Of a stretch of 15,234 nucleotides of DNA, positions 1 to 7,779 are shown one piece after another (position 1 is the stretch's first letter; each line of letters opens with the position of its first letter). Source of the stretch: a candidate division Zixibacteria bacterium SM23_81 (GTDB lineage Bacteria > SM23-81); contig LJUY01000064.1 of the NCBI GenBank assembly GCA_001304015.1, positions 1-15,234 on the forward strand. Reading direction: 5' to 3'. The notes under the pieces are model-generated. The model did no database searches. It was not told the DNA's origin and saw only the letters and a program-made list of their open reading frames with translations. The translations under genes were made by a program, and so were the position numbers.

Positions 1-249
1 ACCAAGGAGGAGGGGGGTCGGCACACGCCGTTTTTCAATGGGTATCGGCCGCAGTTTTATTTTCGGACCACGGATGTGACCGGGACGGTGAAGTTGCCTG
101 AGGGGGTGGAGATGGTGATGCCCGGAGATAATACGCGTTTGGAGGTGGAGTTGATCACGCCTATTGCCATGGAGAAGGAGCTGCGGTTTGCCATTCGGGA
201 GGGTGGTCGCACCGTAGGTGCCGGTGTCGTTTCCGAAGTCATAGAGTAA
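1..249 (+). CDS. tuf: Elongation factor Tu, C-terminal part (5' truncated by window edge)
   Basis: The first 82 visible codons encode the end of EF-Tu, the GTPase that brings aminoacyl-tRNA to the ribosomal A site. The visible part is beta-barrel domain III: it opens with [20 protein letters not shown], the conserved strand that contacts tRNA, continues through a TDVTG segment and the MVMPGDN motif, and closes with [20 protein letters not shown] before TAA. The GTPase domain and domain II lie off the left edge, so start and full length cannot be judged. The codons favour G-ending triplets (five CGG of seven Arg, five ACG of nine Thr by hand count), a bias shared with the tuf start at the right edge. 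rpmG follows after 36 bases, an arrangement common upstream of secE-nusG. Confidence 0.97.
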   Translation, partial: TKEEGGRHTPFFNGYRPQFYFRTTDVTGTVKLPEGVEMVMPGDNTRLEVELITPIAMEKELRFAIREGGRTVGAGVVSEVIE

Positions 250-285
250 ATCAGCACTGCGGATATGTAACTTGAGGAACTGTCG

Positions 286-435
286 ATGCGAGAGCTGGTC
301 ATTTTGGCATGTACTCAATGCAAACGGCGAAATTATACGATGACGAAGAATAAGAGAAAACACCCAGATCGAGTGGAGTACACCAAGTATTGCCGATTCT
401 GCAAAAAGCATACGCCTCATCGGGAGACCAGGTAG
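286..435 (+). CDS. rpmG: 50S ribosomal protein L33, zinc-binding form
   Basis: A 49-residue basic protein matching L33, a small large-subunit protein near the E site. It starts [12 protein letters not shown] and ends HTPHRETR. The cysteine pairs C9-x-x-C12 and C36-x-x-C39 form the four-cysteine zinc ribbon of the C+ type of L33, so zinc binding is expected. The family is usually 49-55 residues, so this is full length. A Shine-Dalgarno-like TGAGGA (273-278) lies 7 bases before the ATG. The gene sits between tuf and tRNA-Trp, a common position for rpmG ahead of secE-nusG. Confidence 0.95.
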   Translation: MRELVILACTQCKRRNYTMTKNKRKHPDRVEYTKYCRFCKKHTPHRETR

Positions 436-478
436 TTGCTCCTGCTCTCAAGACTTTCCCCCACATCAATGATATGAC

Positions 479-555
479 AGGCCTGTAGCTCTAATGGCTA
501 GAGCACCGGACTCCAAATCCGGGTGTTGGGGGTTCGAATCCCTCCAGGCCTGCCA
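479..555 (+). tRNA. trpT: tRNA-Trp (anticodon CCA), CCA end encoded
   Basis: A complete cloverleaf can be folded by eye. The acceptor stem AGGCCTG (479-485) pairs fully with CAGGCCT (545-551). The D arm is GCTC...GAGC, and the anticodon stem CCGGA/TCCGG flanks the loop CTCCAAA with anticodon CCA at 513-515. A five-base variable region is followed by a T stem GGGGG/CCCTC with one G-U pair and the T loop TTCGAAT. The discriminator base is G (552), as expected for bacterial tRNA-Trp, and CCA (553-555) is encoded. The gene lies between rpmG and secE on the same strand, so it is probably cut out of a mixed protein/tRNA transcript. Confidence 0.97.
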
Positions 556-643
556 TATTGCACTTGGCCATCTCACCCCCTGAGGAACAAGGATACGGTA
601 TTATTTTTTTGCCGTGAGACCTCCCCAAAGACGGGGTGCTTCC

Positions 644-832
644 ATGAGCTTGGATAGGATTGTTAAGTTTTTTAAAGAGGTAAAGGTTGAGTTAGGCAAG
701 GTGACATGGCCGAACCGCCAGGAGTTAATTGGTTCAACCATCATCGTCGTCGTGCTTTCCTTAGTTATGGCTGTGTATATCGGGATACTTGACTTTATTC
801 TCTCCAGTCTTTTCGGGCGAATTATCAAGTAA
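644..832 (+). CDS. secE: Preprotein translocase subunit SecE
   Basis: A 62-residue single-span SecE, the essential clamp subunit of the SecYEG export channel in the inner membrane. An N-terminal amphipathic segment is followed by the family signature KEVKVELGKVTWPNRQEL (about residues 10-27), then one hydrophobic span (about 30-55, STIIVVVLSLVMAVYIGILD) and a short basic end. This is the short SecE type, with one membrane segment rather than the three in E. coli. I chose ATG 644: GGGGTG (633-638) precedes it at 5 bases and the protein begins MSLDRIVKFFKEV, as usual. An in-frame GTG at 614 would add ten residues but has no ribosome binding site. nusG follows after 56 bases. Confidence 0.95.
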   Translation: MSLDRIVKFFKEVKVELGKVTWPNRQELIGSTIIVVVLSLVMAVYIGILDFILSSLFGRIIK

Positions 833-888
833 GAGAAGTTCTCAAGGAAAAACGCCCGAAGGACGGCATCTACTTGAGGTGACTAAAG

Positions 889-1419
889 GTGGAACATAAA
901 TGGTATGTGATTCATACCTACTCAGGACACGAGAAAAAGGTCAAGCGCTACCTAGAGAATGCTATAGCAAATGAGGGACTTGAGGATAAGATAAGTCAGG
1001 TGCTGGTCCCGATAGAGGAAGTGGTTGAGATGAGAGGGGGGAAACGGATGGTTTCGGACCGGAAGTTTCTGCCCAGCTATATCCTCATCCAGATGGAGCT
1101 GACACGAGAGACCATGCTTCTAGTGACATCCACTCCCGGAGTGACCAGTTTTGTGAGTTCTGGAGCGACTCCTCAACCGCTAAAAGATTCAGAAGTTCAG
1201 CAAATCCTTGGCCAAATGGATCGTGCTAAGGCCGAGAAGCCCACCGAGGTTCCCTTCCACACCGGCGATGCGGTAAAGGTTATTGACGGGCCTTTCAGCG
1301 ATTTCTCGGGGGTGGTCGATGAGGTCAACGTTGAACGGGGCAAGTTGAAGGTTATGGTGAGCATTTTTGGTCGATCCACTCCGGTCGAACTGGATTTTTT
1401 ACAGGTGAAAAGTCTTTAA
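889..1419 (+). CDS. nusG: Transcription termination/antitermination factor NusG
   Basis: A 176-residue NusG, the universal elongation factor that binds the RNA polymerase clamp and can bridge to ribosomal S10 or Rho. The N-terminal NGN domain begins with WYVIHTYSGHEKKVKRYLEN (from residue 5) and contains the RKFLPSYILIQMEL strand and the STPGVTSFV motif. The KOW domain starts near residue 124 (HTGDAVKVIDGPFSDFSGVV) and ends at the C-terminus. Length is close to the usual 175-185. The start is GTG: no ATG lies nearby in frame and GAGGTGA (875-881) precedes it at 7 bases. It lies in the standard secE-nusG-rplK order. Confidence 0.97.
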   Translation: MEHKWYVIHTYSGHEKKVKRYLENAIANEGLEDKISQVLVPIEEVVEMRGGKRMVSDRKFLPSYILIQMELTRETMLLVTSTPGVTSFVSSGATPQPLKDSEVQQILGQMDRAKAEKPTEVPFHTGDAVKVIDGPFSDFSGVVDEVNVERGKLKVMVSIFGRSTPVELDFLQVKSL

Positions 1420-1452
1420 AGAACAATTCTCCTTCCAAAAGTAGGTTGACAG

Positions 1453-1878
1453 ATGGCCAAGAAGATAATCGGAACTATCAAATTACAGATTCCTGCTGGC
1501 AAAGCGAGCCCAGCTCCTCCTGTGGGTCCCGCCTTGGGACAATACGGGGTGAACATCATGGAATTCTGCAAAGCCTTCAATGCGAAAACCCAGAAGCAGG
1601 GCGGTTTAGTTATCCCTGTCGTGCTGAGCGTTTTTGCTGATAGGACCTTTTCGTTTATCACTAAAACACCACCTGCTGCCGTCTTGTTGAAAAAGGCTGC
1701 TGGCCTGGAGAAAGCCTCGGGAGAGCCAAACAGGCAGAAGGTGGGTAAGGTAAGTCGTGAGCAGATACGCGAAATAGTTGAGCTGAAAAAACCGGATCTC
1801 AATGCCGCCGATATGGAGGCCGCCATGCGGATGATAGCTGGCACAGCTCGCAGCATGGGTATTGAGGTCGAAGAATAA
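1453..1878 (+). CDS. rplK: 50S ribosomal protein L11
   Basis: A 141-residue L11, which with 23S rRNA forms the GTPase-associated centre at the base of the L7/L12 stalk. The N-terminal domain has the proline-rich loop [11 protein letters not shown], with P22 and P26 at the positions contacted by thiostrepton. The C-terminal rRNA-binding domain includes [14 protein letters not shown] and ends [13 protein letters not shown]. Full length for the family. The ribosome binding site is weak (TAGGTTGA, 1443-1450, close to the ATG). The nusG-rplK gap is only 33 bases, so little room exists for the L1-binding autoregulatory leader known from other bacteria, and I could not recognise one. Confidence 0.97.
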   Translation: MAKKIIGTIKLQIPAGKASPAPPVGPALGQYGVNIMEFCKAFNAKTQKQGGLVIPVVLSVFADRTFSFITKTPPAAVLLKKAAGLEKASGEPNRQKVGKVSREQIREIVELKKPDLNAADMEAAMRMIAGTARSMGIEVEE

Positions 1879-1897
1879 CCACACGGTGGAATGATTT

Positions 1898-2599
1898 ATG
1901 AAACGAGGAAAAAGATACGCAGAGTCGTTTACGAAGATTGACCGGGAGAAGAGATATCTACTCCAAGAGGCTTTGAGTCTGGTCAAAGAAAGCGCTACCG
2001 CGAAGTTTGACGAGACGGTAGAGCTGGCTGTCCGTCTTGGAGTAGATCCTAAACGAGCTGATCAGGTGGTGCGGGGAACCGTGGTTTTGCCTCATGGGAC
2101 TGGCAAGGCGGTTAAGGTTCTTGTTTTTGCCAAGGGGGAGAAGGAAAAGGAAGCGGAACTCGCTGGAGCCGACTATTATGGTTCTGAGGTTTATGTGGAA
2201 AAAATCACCAAAGGATGGACAGACGTAGACGTGATTATCGCCACCCCAGATATGATGGGAATGGTTGGCAAATTAGGTCGCATCCTGGGACCCAGAGGAC
2301 TGATGCCCAATCCTAAAAGTGGTACCGTAACCTTTGAGGTGGAGAAGGCGGTCAAAGACGTTAAAGCTGGAAAGATCGAATATCGCGTCGATAAAACCGG
2401 GATTCTCCACGTACCCATCGGTAAGAAATCTTTCCAGGTTGAAGAGCTTGTAGAAAACGCCGTCGTTTTCTTTCAAGCTATCATCAAAGCAAAACCTCCT
2501 GCGGCAAAGGGCCAATACCTGCGCACCGCCGTTCTCTCCTCCACCATGGGACCTGGTGTTAAGCTGGACGTCAATGAAATCTTGAAGTTAGCAAAATAA
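1898..2599 (+). CDS. rplA: 50S ribosomal protein L1
   Basis: A 233-residue L1, the mobile stalk protein next to the E site that helps deacylated tRNA leave; in other bacteria it also represses its own operon. Seen: the N-terminal helix with [40 protein letters not shown], the central domain with [20 protein letters not shown], and the signature [11 protein letters not shown] (residues 134-144). The end is [15 protein letters not shown]. Length is as expected (about 230). A GGTGGA sequence lies about 7 bases before ATG 1898. The gap to rplK is 19 bases and to the chosen rplJ start 22 bases. Confidence 0.97.
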   Translation: MKRGKRYAESFTKIDREKRYLLQEALSLVKESATAKFDETVELAVRLGVDPKRADQVVRGTVVLPHGTGKAVKVLVFAKGEKEKEAELAGADYYGSEVYVEKITKGWTDVDVIIATPDMMGMVGKLGRILGPRGLMPNPKSGTVTFEVEKAVKDVKAGKIEYRVDKTGILHVPIGKKSFQVEELVENAVVFFQAIIKAKPPAAKGQYLRTAVLSSTMGPGVKLDVNEILKLAK

Positions 2600-2621
2600 G
2601 ACTATGCTGGGAGTTGATTAT

Positions 2622-3503
2622 ATGGCTCGCCCAGAAAAAGTTGCCGTCGTTGATGAAATTGCCGAGAAGATCCAACGCACCCAGAGCCTCTTTCTCACGG
2701 ATTTCACGGGGCTTGATGTGGAGGCTATCAACCAACTGAGACGTCTGCTGCGGGAAAATTCGGTTGAATACCGGGTAGTTAAAAACACTTTGGCTCGCCT
2801 GGCAGCTGATCAGGCTGGACGTGAAGATTTAAAACCGTTTCTCGTTGGTCCCACAGCCATGGCCTTCGGATTCGAGGATCCTGTCTTGCCCGCCAAGTTG
2901 CTCAGCCGGTTTGCACAGAGAACCGGAAAACCCTCTGTAAAAGCCATCCTGTTTGAGGGTCAGCTTTTAGGCAAAGAAACCATGGATCGGCTAAAAGTTC
3001 TCCCCAGCCATGAGGAGTTGATGGCCCAAATTTTAGGTGGTTTAAAGGCACCCATGATGCATGTTGTGATGACATTAAGTGGTCTGTTGAGAAACCTGGT
3101 GAGTTTACTCGATGCCATCTCTCGAAAAAGGGCTCAGGAGGAAGGCGTTAAGGAAGGGGCGGAGGGGGCTGTGAGAGAGGAAACTAAAAAGAAGGTTGAA
3201 GAAAGGGCTGAGAAAAAAGATGGGGGAGAGGAAAAGGCCGCGGCGAAGGTTGGGATGAAAGCCGAGGGGAAGGTGGAGGACAAGTCTCAAGAGAAACCCG
3301 AAAGTAAGACTGAAGCGAAGGGTGGGGAGGAACAGAAGGAAGACCAGGGATCCGCTGAAAAAACCGGGCTTGAGTTGAAAGAGGGCGAGTCTTCGGTTGA
3401 AAAATCCGAAGGTCAAGAGTCAAAAGGGGCCGATTCCCAGAAGCCGACAGCGGATCAAACAGATGAGAGAAAACCAGAGAATAAGCAAAGCAAAGAGAAG
3501 TAG
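2622..3503 (+). CDS. rplJ: 50S ribosomal protein L10 with long charged C-terminal tail
   Basis: Residues 1-170 are a normal L10, the stalk base that binds 23S rRNA and carries L7/L12 dimers. It includes [19 protein letters not shown], the [12 protein letters not shown] segment (about 50-61), and a C-terminal helix (about 131-170, from [12 protein letters not shown] to [10 protein letters not shown]) expected to bind L12. Family members are usually 165-180 residues; this one is 293. Residues 171-293 are a low-complexity tail rich in Lys and Glu (about 43% together by hand count) with no Ile, Phe, Tyr, Trp, His or Cys, so probably disordered. I chose ATG 2622 ([10 protein letters not shown]): GGGAG (2609-2613) lies 8 bases upstream. 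An in-frame ATG at 2604 would add six residues but has no binding site. The reading frame stays open to the stop just before rplL. Confidence 0.95.
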   Translation: MARPEKVAVVDEIAEKIQRTQSLFLTDFTGLDVEAINQLRRLLRENSVEYRVVKNTLARLAADQAGREDLKPFLVGPTAMAFGFEDPVLPAKLLSRFAQRTGKPSVKAILFEGQLLGKETMDRLKVLPSHEELMAQILGGLKAPMMHVVMTLSGLLRNLVSLLDAISRKRAQEEGVKEGAEGAVREETKKKVEERAEKKDGGEEKAAAKVGMKAEGKVEDKSQEKPESKTEAKGGEEQKEDQGSAEKTGLELKEGESSVEKSEGQESKGADSQKPTADQTDERKPENKQSKEK

Positions 3504-3529
3504 GAACCATTGATGGAGGTGAAAATCAC

Positions 3530-3937
3530 ATGACCACCGCAAAAAAGAGCAACGTCGACAAGGTCATTGAGGTCATCGAAAAAATGTCGGTCCTCGAGCT
3601 GGCGGATTTGGTGAAGCATCTGGAGGAGAAATTTGGAGTGACCGCAGCGGCTCCTGTTATGGCCCCAGCTGCTGCGCCAACTGCTGCTGAGGCTGGTGGG
3701 GTTCCCGCTCAAGCTGCGGAGGAGAAAACGGAATTTGACGTAATTCTCTCAGGTGTAGGAGACAAAAAGATCCAGGTTATCAAGGTGGTGAGGGCTCTTA
3801 CCGGTTTGGGGCTTAAAGAGGCCAAAGAGGTAGTGGATACAGCACCTAAGCCAGTCAAGGAGGGTGTGTCAAAAGAAGAGGCTGAGGAGTCAAAAGCCAA
3901 GTTGGAAGAGGTTGGGGCTACAGTGGAAATTAAATAG
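3530..3937 (+). CDS. rplL: 50S ribosomal protein L7/L12
   Basis: A 135-residue L7/L12, the multi-copy stalk protein that recruits and stimulates translational GTPases. The N-terminal dimerisation and L10-binding domain (about residues 8-37) contains [19 protein letters not shown]. An Ala/Pro-rich hinge spans about 38-65. The C-terminal factor-binding domain (66-135) has [28 protein letters not shown] and the final GATVEIK. The hinge is a little longer than in the usual 120-128 residue proteins. A strong Shine-Dalgarno GGAGGTG (3515-3521) precedes the ATG by 8 bases, fitting the high output needed for four to six copies per ribosome. The gap to rpoB is only 21 bases. Confidence 0.97.
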   Translation: MTTAKKSNVDKVIEVIEKMSVLELADLVKHLEEKFGVTAAAPVMAPAAAPTAAEAGGVPAQAAEEKTEFDVILSGVGDKKIQVIKVVRALTGLGLKEAKEVVDTAPKPVKEGVSKEEAEESKAKLEEVGATVEIK

Positions 3938-3958
3938 CCCAAAGGAGCGTGTTGTCCT

Positions 3959-6900
3959 GTGCGAAGCGAAATCACCAAAATGAAGAAGAGGGATTTTTCC
4001 AAAATCCCTCCAATTATTGCCATCCCGAATCTTTTAGATGTGCAGCTGAAATCTTTTAATGATTTTCTGCAGAAGGCTGCGGAGCCAGAACAGAGGAAAG
4101 GAGAAGGACTCGAGGGGGTCTTTAGGGACATCTTTCCCATAGAGGATGTCCACGGCAACTACCGACTGGAATTTATCAAATATGATGTGGGGGAGCCGAA
4201 ATACACGGTTCGTGAATGTCAAGAGAGAGATATGACTTACGCCGGTCCCCTGAAAACCACCTTGAGGCTTATCATATTTGAAAAAGGAGATAAAGGCGAG
4301 AAGAAAATAAAGGATATCATGGAGAATAGGGAAGTCTACCTGGGCGACCTTCCTTTGATGACTGAGGCGGGTACCTTCGTGATCAATGGAGCGGAACGGG
4401 TTATTGTAAGTCAGCTGCACAGATCTCCAGGCATTTTCTTCGCTGAGGAGATACATCCTAACGGCAAGCATCTGTACTCTGCCCGCATCATTCCCTACCG
4501 TGGCTCTTGGGTCGAGTTCACCCTCGATGTCAACGACCTGATGTTTGTCCACATTGATCGGCGCCGAAAAATTCCGGTAACCATTCTGCTGAGAGCTTTG
4601 GGCTATCCCACCGATCATGAGCTCTTGAGTCTCTTCTATCAGGTTAAGAGGGCTAAAATTGGCAAGAGTCTTTTGGGTCAGATTTGCGCGGCATCTGTCG
4701 TGGATACGAAAACCGGGGAGGTGGTCATCGATAGCAACGAGGAGATTACCGCAGACCACCTGCAGCACTTACGGAAACTCAAGGTTTTTGAGATAAAAGT
4801 CGTCGCCGAGGATCTGTCTCGAGATTCCGGGGTTTTGATAAATACCATGAAAAAGGATAAGACCAGCTCCGAACAGGAGGCTCTTTATAAGATATATAAT
4901 CTACTGCGCCCTGGTGATCCTCCCAATCTGAACTCAGCCAGGGCTCTTTTAGAAAGGTTGTTTTTTAACTCCAGAAGGTACAATTTGGGAAAGGTGGGGA
5001 GGTATCGCCTGAACAAGAGGCTGAACCTGGATATCCCCCTTGAGACCACCATTCTGACTAAAGATGACTTCATTAAAATCGTCTCTTATCTGCTTTCCTT
5101 GCGCAATGGGGAAGGCTTTGTGGATGACATCGATCATCTGGGAAACCGAAGAGTACGCTCAGTGGGAGAGCTTCTTGCGGATCAGTTTCGCATAGGTCTT
5201 ACTCGGATGGCTCGCACCATTCGTGAAAGGATGAGCCTTTGGGATGTGGATTCCATACGTCCTCTCGAGCTGGTCAATGCCCGAACTGTCTCCGCTGTTA
5301 TTGGAGCCTTTTTTGGCAGCAGTCAGCTATCCCAATTTATGGATCAGACCAATCCTCTGGCGGCGTTGACACATAAGAGGAGGTTAAGTGCTCTCGGCCC
5401 CGGCGGCCTCACTCGGGAGCGAGCGGGATTTGAAGTCCGGGATGTACACCATACACATTATGGCCGTATCTGCCCCATAGAGACCCCTGAGGGCCCCAAC
5501 ATCGGTCTCATAGCCTCATTGTCCACCTATGCCCGGGTAAACAAATTGGGCTTCATCGAGACTCCATACCGAAAGGCGGTCAAGGGAACAGTCGGCAAAG
5601 AGATCGAATATCTTCCCGCCGACCAAGAGGATCAGTACACCATCGCCCAGGCCAACGCGCCCCTCGATGACGCCGGAAGGTTTCAGAAGAAATTGGTGAT
5701 GTCTCGACGCCGCGGCGATTTTCCCTTGGTGCCCCCAAGAGAGGTGGACTATATGGACGTCTCGCCGAAACAGCTGGTTAGCGTAGCCGCCTCACTGATA
5801 CCTTTTTTGGAGCACGATGACGCGAACCGTGCGTTGATGGGCTCTAATATGCAGAGGCAGGCCGTGCCTTTGTTGAACACCGAAGCGCCCTTAGTCGGAA
5901 CCGGCATGGAAACTCGAGCGGCAAGAGACTCGGGGGCCGTGCTGATAGCGCAACGCGGTGGTGTCGTAGAAGGTGTGACGGCAGAGAAAATTTCCATTTG
6001 CCCCGACCAGATGAGGGGCAAGGGCGACATCTCCCTGGAGTTATTCGGTCTTGACGAATATTACCTCACCAAGTTCAAACGATCCAACCAGGATACCTGT
6101 CTAAATCAACGTCCGTTGGTACGCGTAGGTGACTATGTTAAAGCAGGGCAGGTGATCGCGGATGGGCCGTCTACAGATCACGGCGAGCTTTCTTTAGGGG
6201 CTAATGTCTTGGTGGCTTTTATGCCGTGGCACGGTTATAACTTCGAGGATGCCATCATCGTCAGCGAGCGGTTAGTTCGAAAGGATTGCTACACTTCAGT
6301 TCACATTCAAGAGTTTGAGCTTCAAGTGAGAGAGACCAAGAGAGGTGAGGAAGAGATCACCCGAGAGATCCCTAACGTCAGCGAGGATGCCCTCAGAAAT
6401 CTCGATGAAAGGGGCATCATTCGCATTGGAGCTGAGGTTGAGGCCGGTGATATCTTGGTGGGGAAGGTGACGCCCAAGGGGGAGACGGAGCTTTCTCCCG
6501 AGGAAAGATTATTAAGGGCCATATTCGGAGAGAAAGCCGGAGATGTTCGAGATGCCTCTTTGAAGGCGCCTCCGGGAATGAAGGGCATCGTCATAGACAC
6601 TAAGGTTTTTTCTCGGAAAGAGCGGAGCCCCGAGAGCAGAAAGATCGAGAAACGGGAAATCAAAAACTTGGAGAAGGAAGCACAAAAGCGCGTTGACCGG
6701 GTGAGGAACATCAGAGATGCTAAGCTCCAGGAGCTTCTCAAGAATCAGCTGGCCAAGACCATCCGCAGCGAGAGGGATGGTTCTGTGGTTATTCGCGCGG
6801 GGCGAAAGTTCACTGGCAAATTGCTCGAGGAGATCGATTTCAGCACATTCACCTGGGGAGATGGCTGGGCCAAGAAGGAGACCATCAACCAAAAAATTCT

Positions 6901-7741
6901 CAAAGTGCTGGAGATATCTGCTCGAGCTGTTCATGCCCTTCAGACAGAGTTGGAGAACGAGAAAGAAAAGATCATTCGCGGTGATATGCTCCCCCCCGGA
7001 GTGCTCCAGCTAGTTAAGGTATACGTGTCTATGAAAAGAAAGCTCTCCGTGGGCGACAAGATGGCTGGAAGACATGGTAACAAAGGTGTCGTCGCTAAGA
7101 TTGTGCCGGAAGAGGATATGCCCTATCTCCCAGATGGCACACCAGTGGAGATACTTCTTAATCCGCTGGGCGTTCCATCAAGGATGAACGTGGGACAAAT
7201 TTTGGAAACACATCTGGGCTGGGCCGCGCATGAGCTGGGCGTGCGGTTCCAGACTCCCGTCTTCGATGGTGCCTCTCTGGGCGAGATCAAAGAGACTCTA
7301 GAAGAGGCTGGGCTTCCCGGATCTGGCCAAACTACCCTTTACGATGGTCGAACCGGCCTGCCCTTTAGCCAGAAGATCACCGTCGGGTACATCTATATGA
7401 TGAAGCTTTCTCATCTGGTAGACGATAAAATCCATGCCCGATCCATTGGTCCCTATTCGCTGGTGACTCAGCAACCTCTTGGTGGCAAGGCCCAATTTGG
7501 CGGTCAGCGTTTTGGAGAGATGGAGGTATGGGCTTTGGAGGCCTACGGAGCGGCATATGCTCTTCAGGAGATGCTCACCGTTAAATCCGATGATGTGACC
7601 GGTCGGTCTCGAATGTACGAGGCTATTGTCAAGGGGGAAAATCCACCTGAACCGGGGATACCCGAGTCCTTTAACGTTTTAGTTAAAGAGCTGCAAAGCT
7701 TGTGTCTTGATGTGCATCTTGAGGAACGGCCTACTGAATAA
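3959..7741 (+). CDS. rpoB: DNA-directed RNA polymerase beta subunit
   Basis: A 1260-residue RpoB, half of the catalytic core of RNA polymerase. The N-terminal lobes include [17 protein letters not shown] and [15 protein letters not shown]. The rifampicin pocket is at residues 453-480 ([14 protein letters not shown]...[10 protein letters not shown]), with Q459, D462, H472 and S477 matching E. coli Q513, D516, H526 and S531, so the wild-type, sensitive-looking residues are kept. The [15 protein letters not shown] motif near the active site and [16 protein letters not shown] follow. A charged, helical insertion at about 885-1018 sits where E. coli has SI2. The end has [20 protein letters not shown]. 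The start is GTG with AAAGGAG (3941-3947) 11 bases upstream, a slightly long spacing; ATG 3980 (residue 8) has no binding site. Confidence 0.97.
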   Translation: MRSEITKMKKRDFSKIPPIIAIPNLLDVQLKSFNDFLQKAAEPEQRKGEGLEGVFRDIFPIEDVHGNYRLEFIKYDVGEPKYTVRECQERDMTYAGPLKTTLRLIIFEKGDKGEKKIKDIMENREVYLGDLPLMTEAGTFVINGAERVIVSQLHRSPGIFFAEEIHPNGKHLYSARIIPYRGSWVEFTLDVNDLMFVHIDRRRKIPVTILLRALGYPTDHELLSLFYQVKRAKIGKSLLGQICAASVVDTKTGEVVIDSNEEITADHLQHLRKLKVFEIKVVAEDLSRDSGVLINTMKKDKTSSEQEALYKIYNLLRPGDPPNLNSARALLERLFFNSRRYNLGKVGRYRLNKRLNLDIPLETTILTKDDFIKIVSYLLSLRNGEGFVDDIDHLGNRRVRSVGELLADQFRIGLTRMARTIRERMSLWDVDSIRPLELVNARTVSAVIGAFFGSSQLSQFMDQTNPLAALTHKRRLSALGPGGLTRERAGFEVRDVHHTHYGRICPIETPEGPNIGLIASLSTYARVNKLGFIETPYRKAVKGTVGKEIEYLPADQEDQYTIAQANAPLDDAGRFQKKLVMSRRRGDFPLVPPREVDYMDVSPKQLVSVAASLIPFLEHDDANRALMGSNMQRQAVPLLNTEAPLVGTGMETRAARDSGAVLIAQRGGVVEGVTAEKISICPDQMRGKGDISLELFGLDEYYLTKFKRSNQDTCLNQRPLVRVGDYVKAGQVIADGPSTDHGELSLGANVLVAFMPWHGYNFEDAIIVSERLVRKDCYTSVHIQEFELQVRETKRGEEEITREIPNVSEDALRNLDERGIIRIGAEVEAGDILVGKVTPKGETELSPEERLLRAIFGEKAGDVRDASLKAPPGMKGIVIDTKVFSRKERSPESRKIEKREIKNLEKEAQKRVDRVRNIRDAKLQELLKNQLAKTIRSERDGSVVIRAGRKFTGKLLEEIDFSTFTWGDGWAKKETINQKILKVLEISARAVHALQTELENEKEKIIRGDMLPPGVLQLVKVYVSMKRKLSVGDKMAGRHGNKGVVAKIVPEEDMPYLPDGTPVEILLNPLGVPSRMNVGQILETHLGWAAHELGVRFQTPVFDGASLGEIKETLEEAGLPGSGQTTLYDGRTGLPFSQKITVGYIYMMKLSHLVDDKIHARSIGPYSLVTQQPLGGKAQFGGQRFGEMEVWALEAYGAAYALQEMLTVKSDDVTGRSRMYEAIVKGENPPEPGIPESFNVLVKELQSLCLDVHLEERPTE

Positions 7742-7779
7742 GTCTTTTTCGATAAAAACGATTTAAGGGGGCGTGTTCT

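Noticed and set aside
558-604. Promoter before secE (TTGCAC at 558, TATTAT at 599)
   Set aside because: The spacing between the boxes is about 35 bases, far from the 16-18 needed, and no better -35 lies at the right distance.
623-636. CCCC-AAAGAC-GGGG hairpin covering the secE ribosome binding site, as a possible regulatory switch
   Set aside because: Only four pairs with no extension; such a stem arises easily by chance and there is no partner structure suggesting a switch.
3105-3510. Reverse-strand Leu/Phe/Pro/Ser-rich frames opposite the L10 tail that look like membrane proteins
   Set aside because: Their composition is the direct complement of Lys/Glu codons on the + strand, so the hydrophobicity is an artefact.
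4034-4768. Long reverse-strand open frames inside rpoB and rpoC (for example 4034-4768 and 9124-9825)
   Set aside because: They lie opposite strongly conserved coding sequence, have no recognisable domains and no supporting start signals; they are frame shadows.
7745-7758. TTTTT-CGAT-AAAAA inverted repeat in the rpoB-rpoC gap
   Set aside because: A five-pair A-T stem is too weak to be a terminator or a credible operator.
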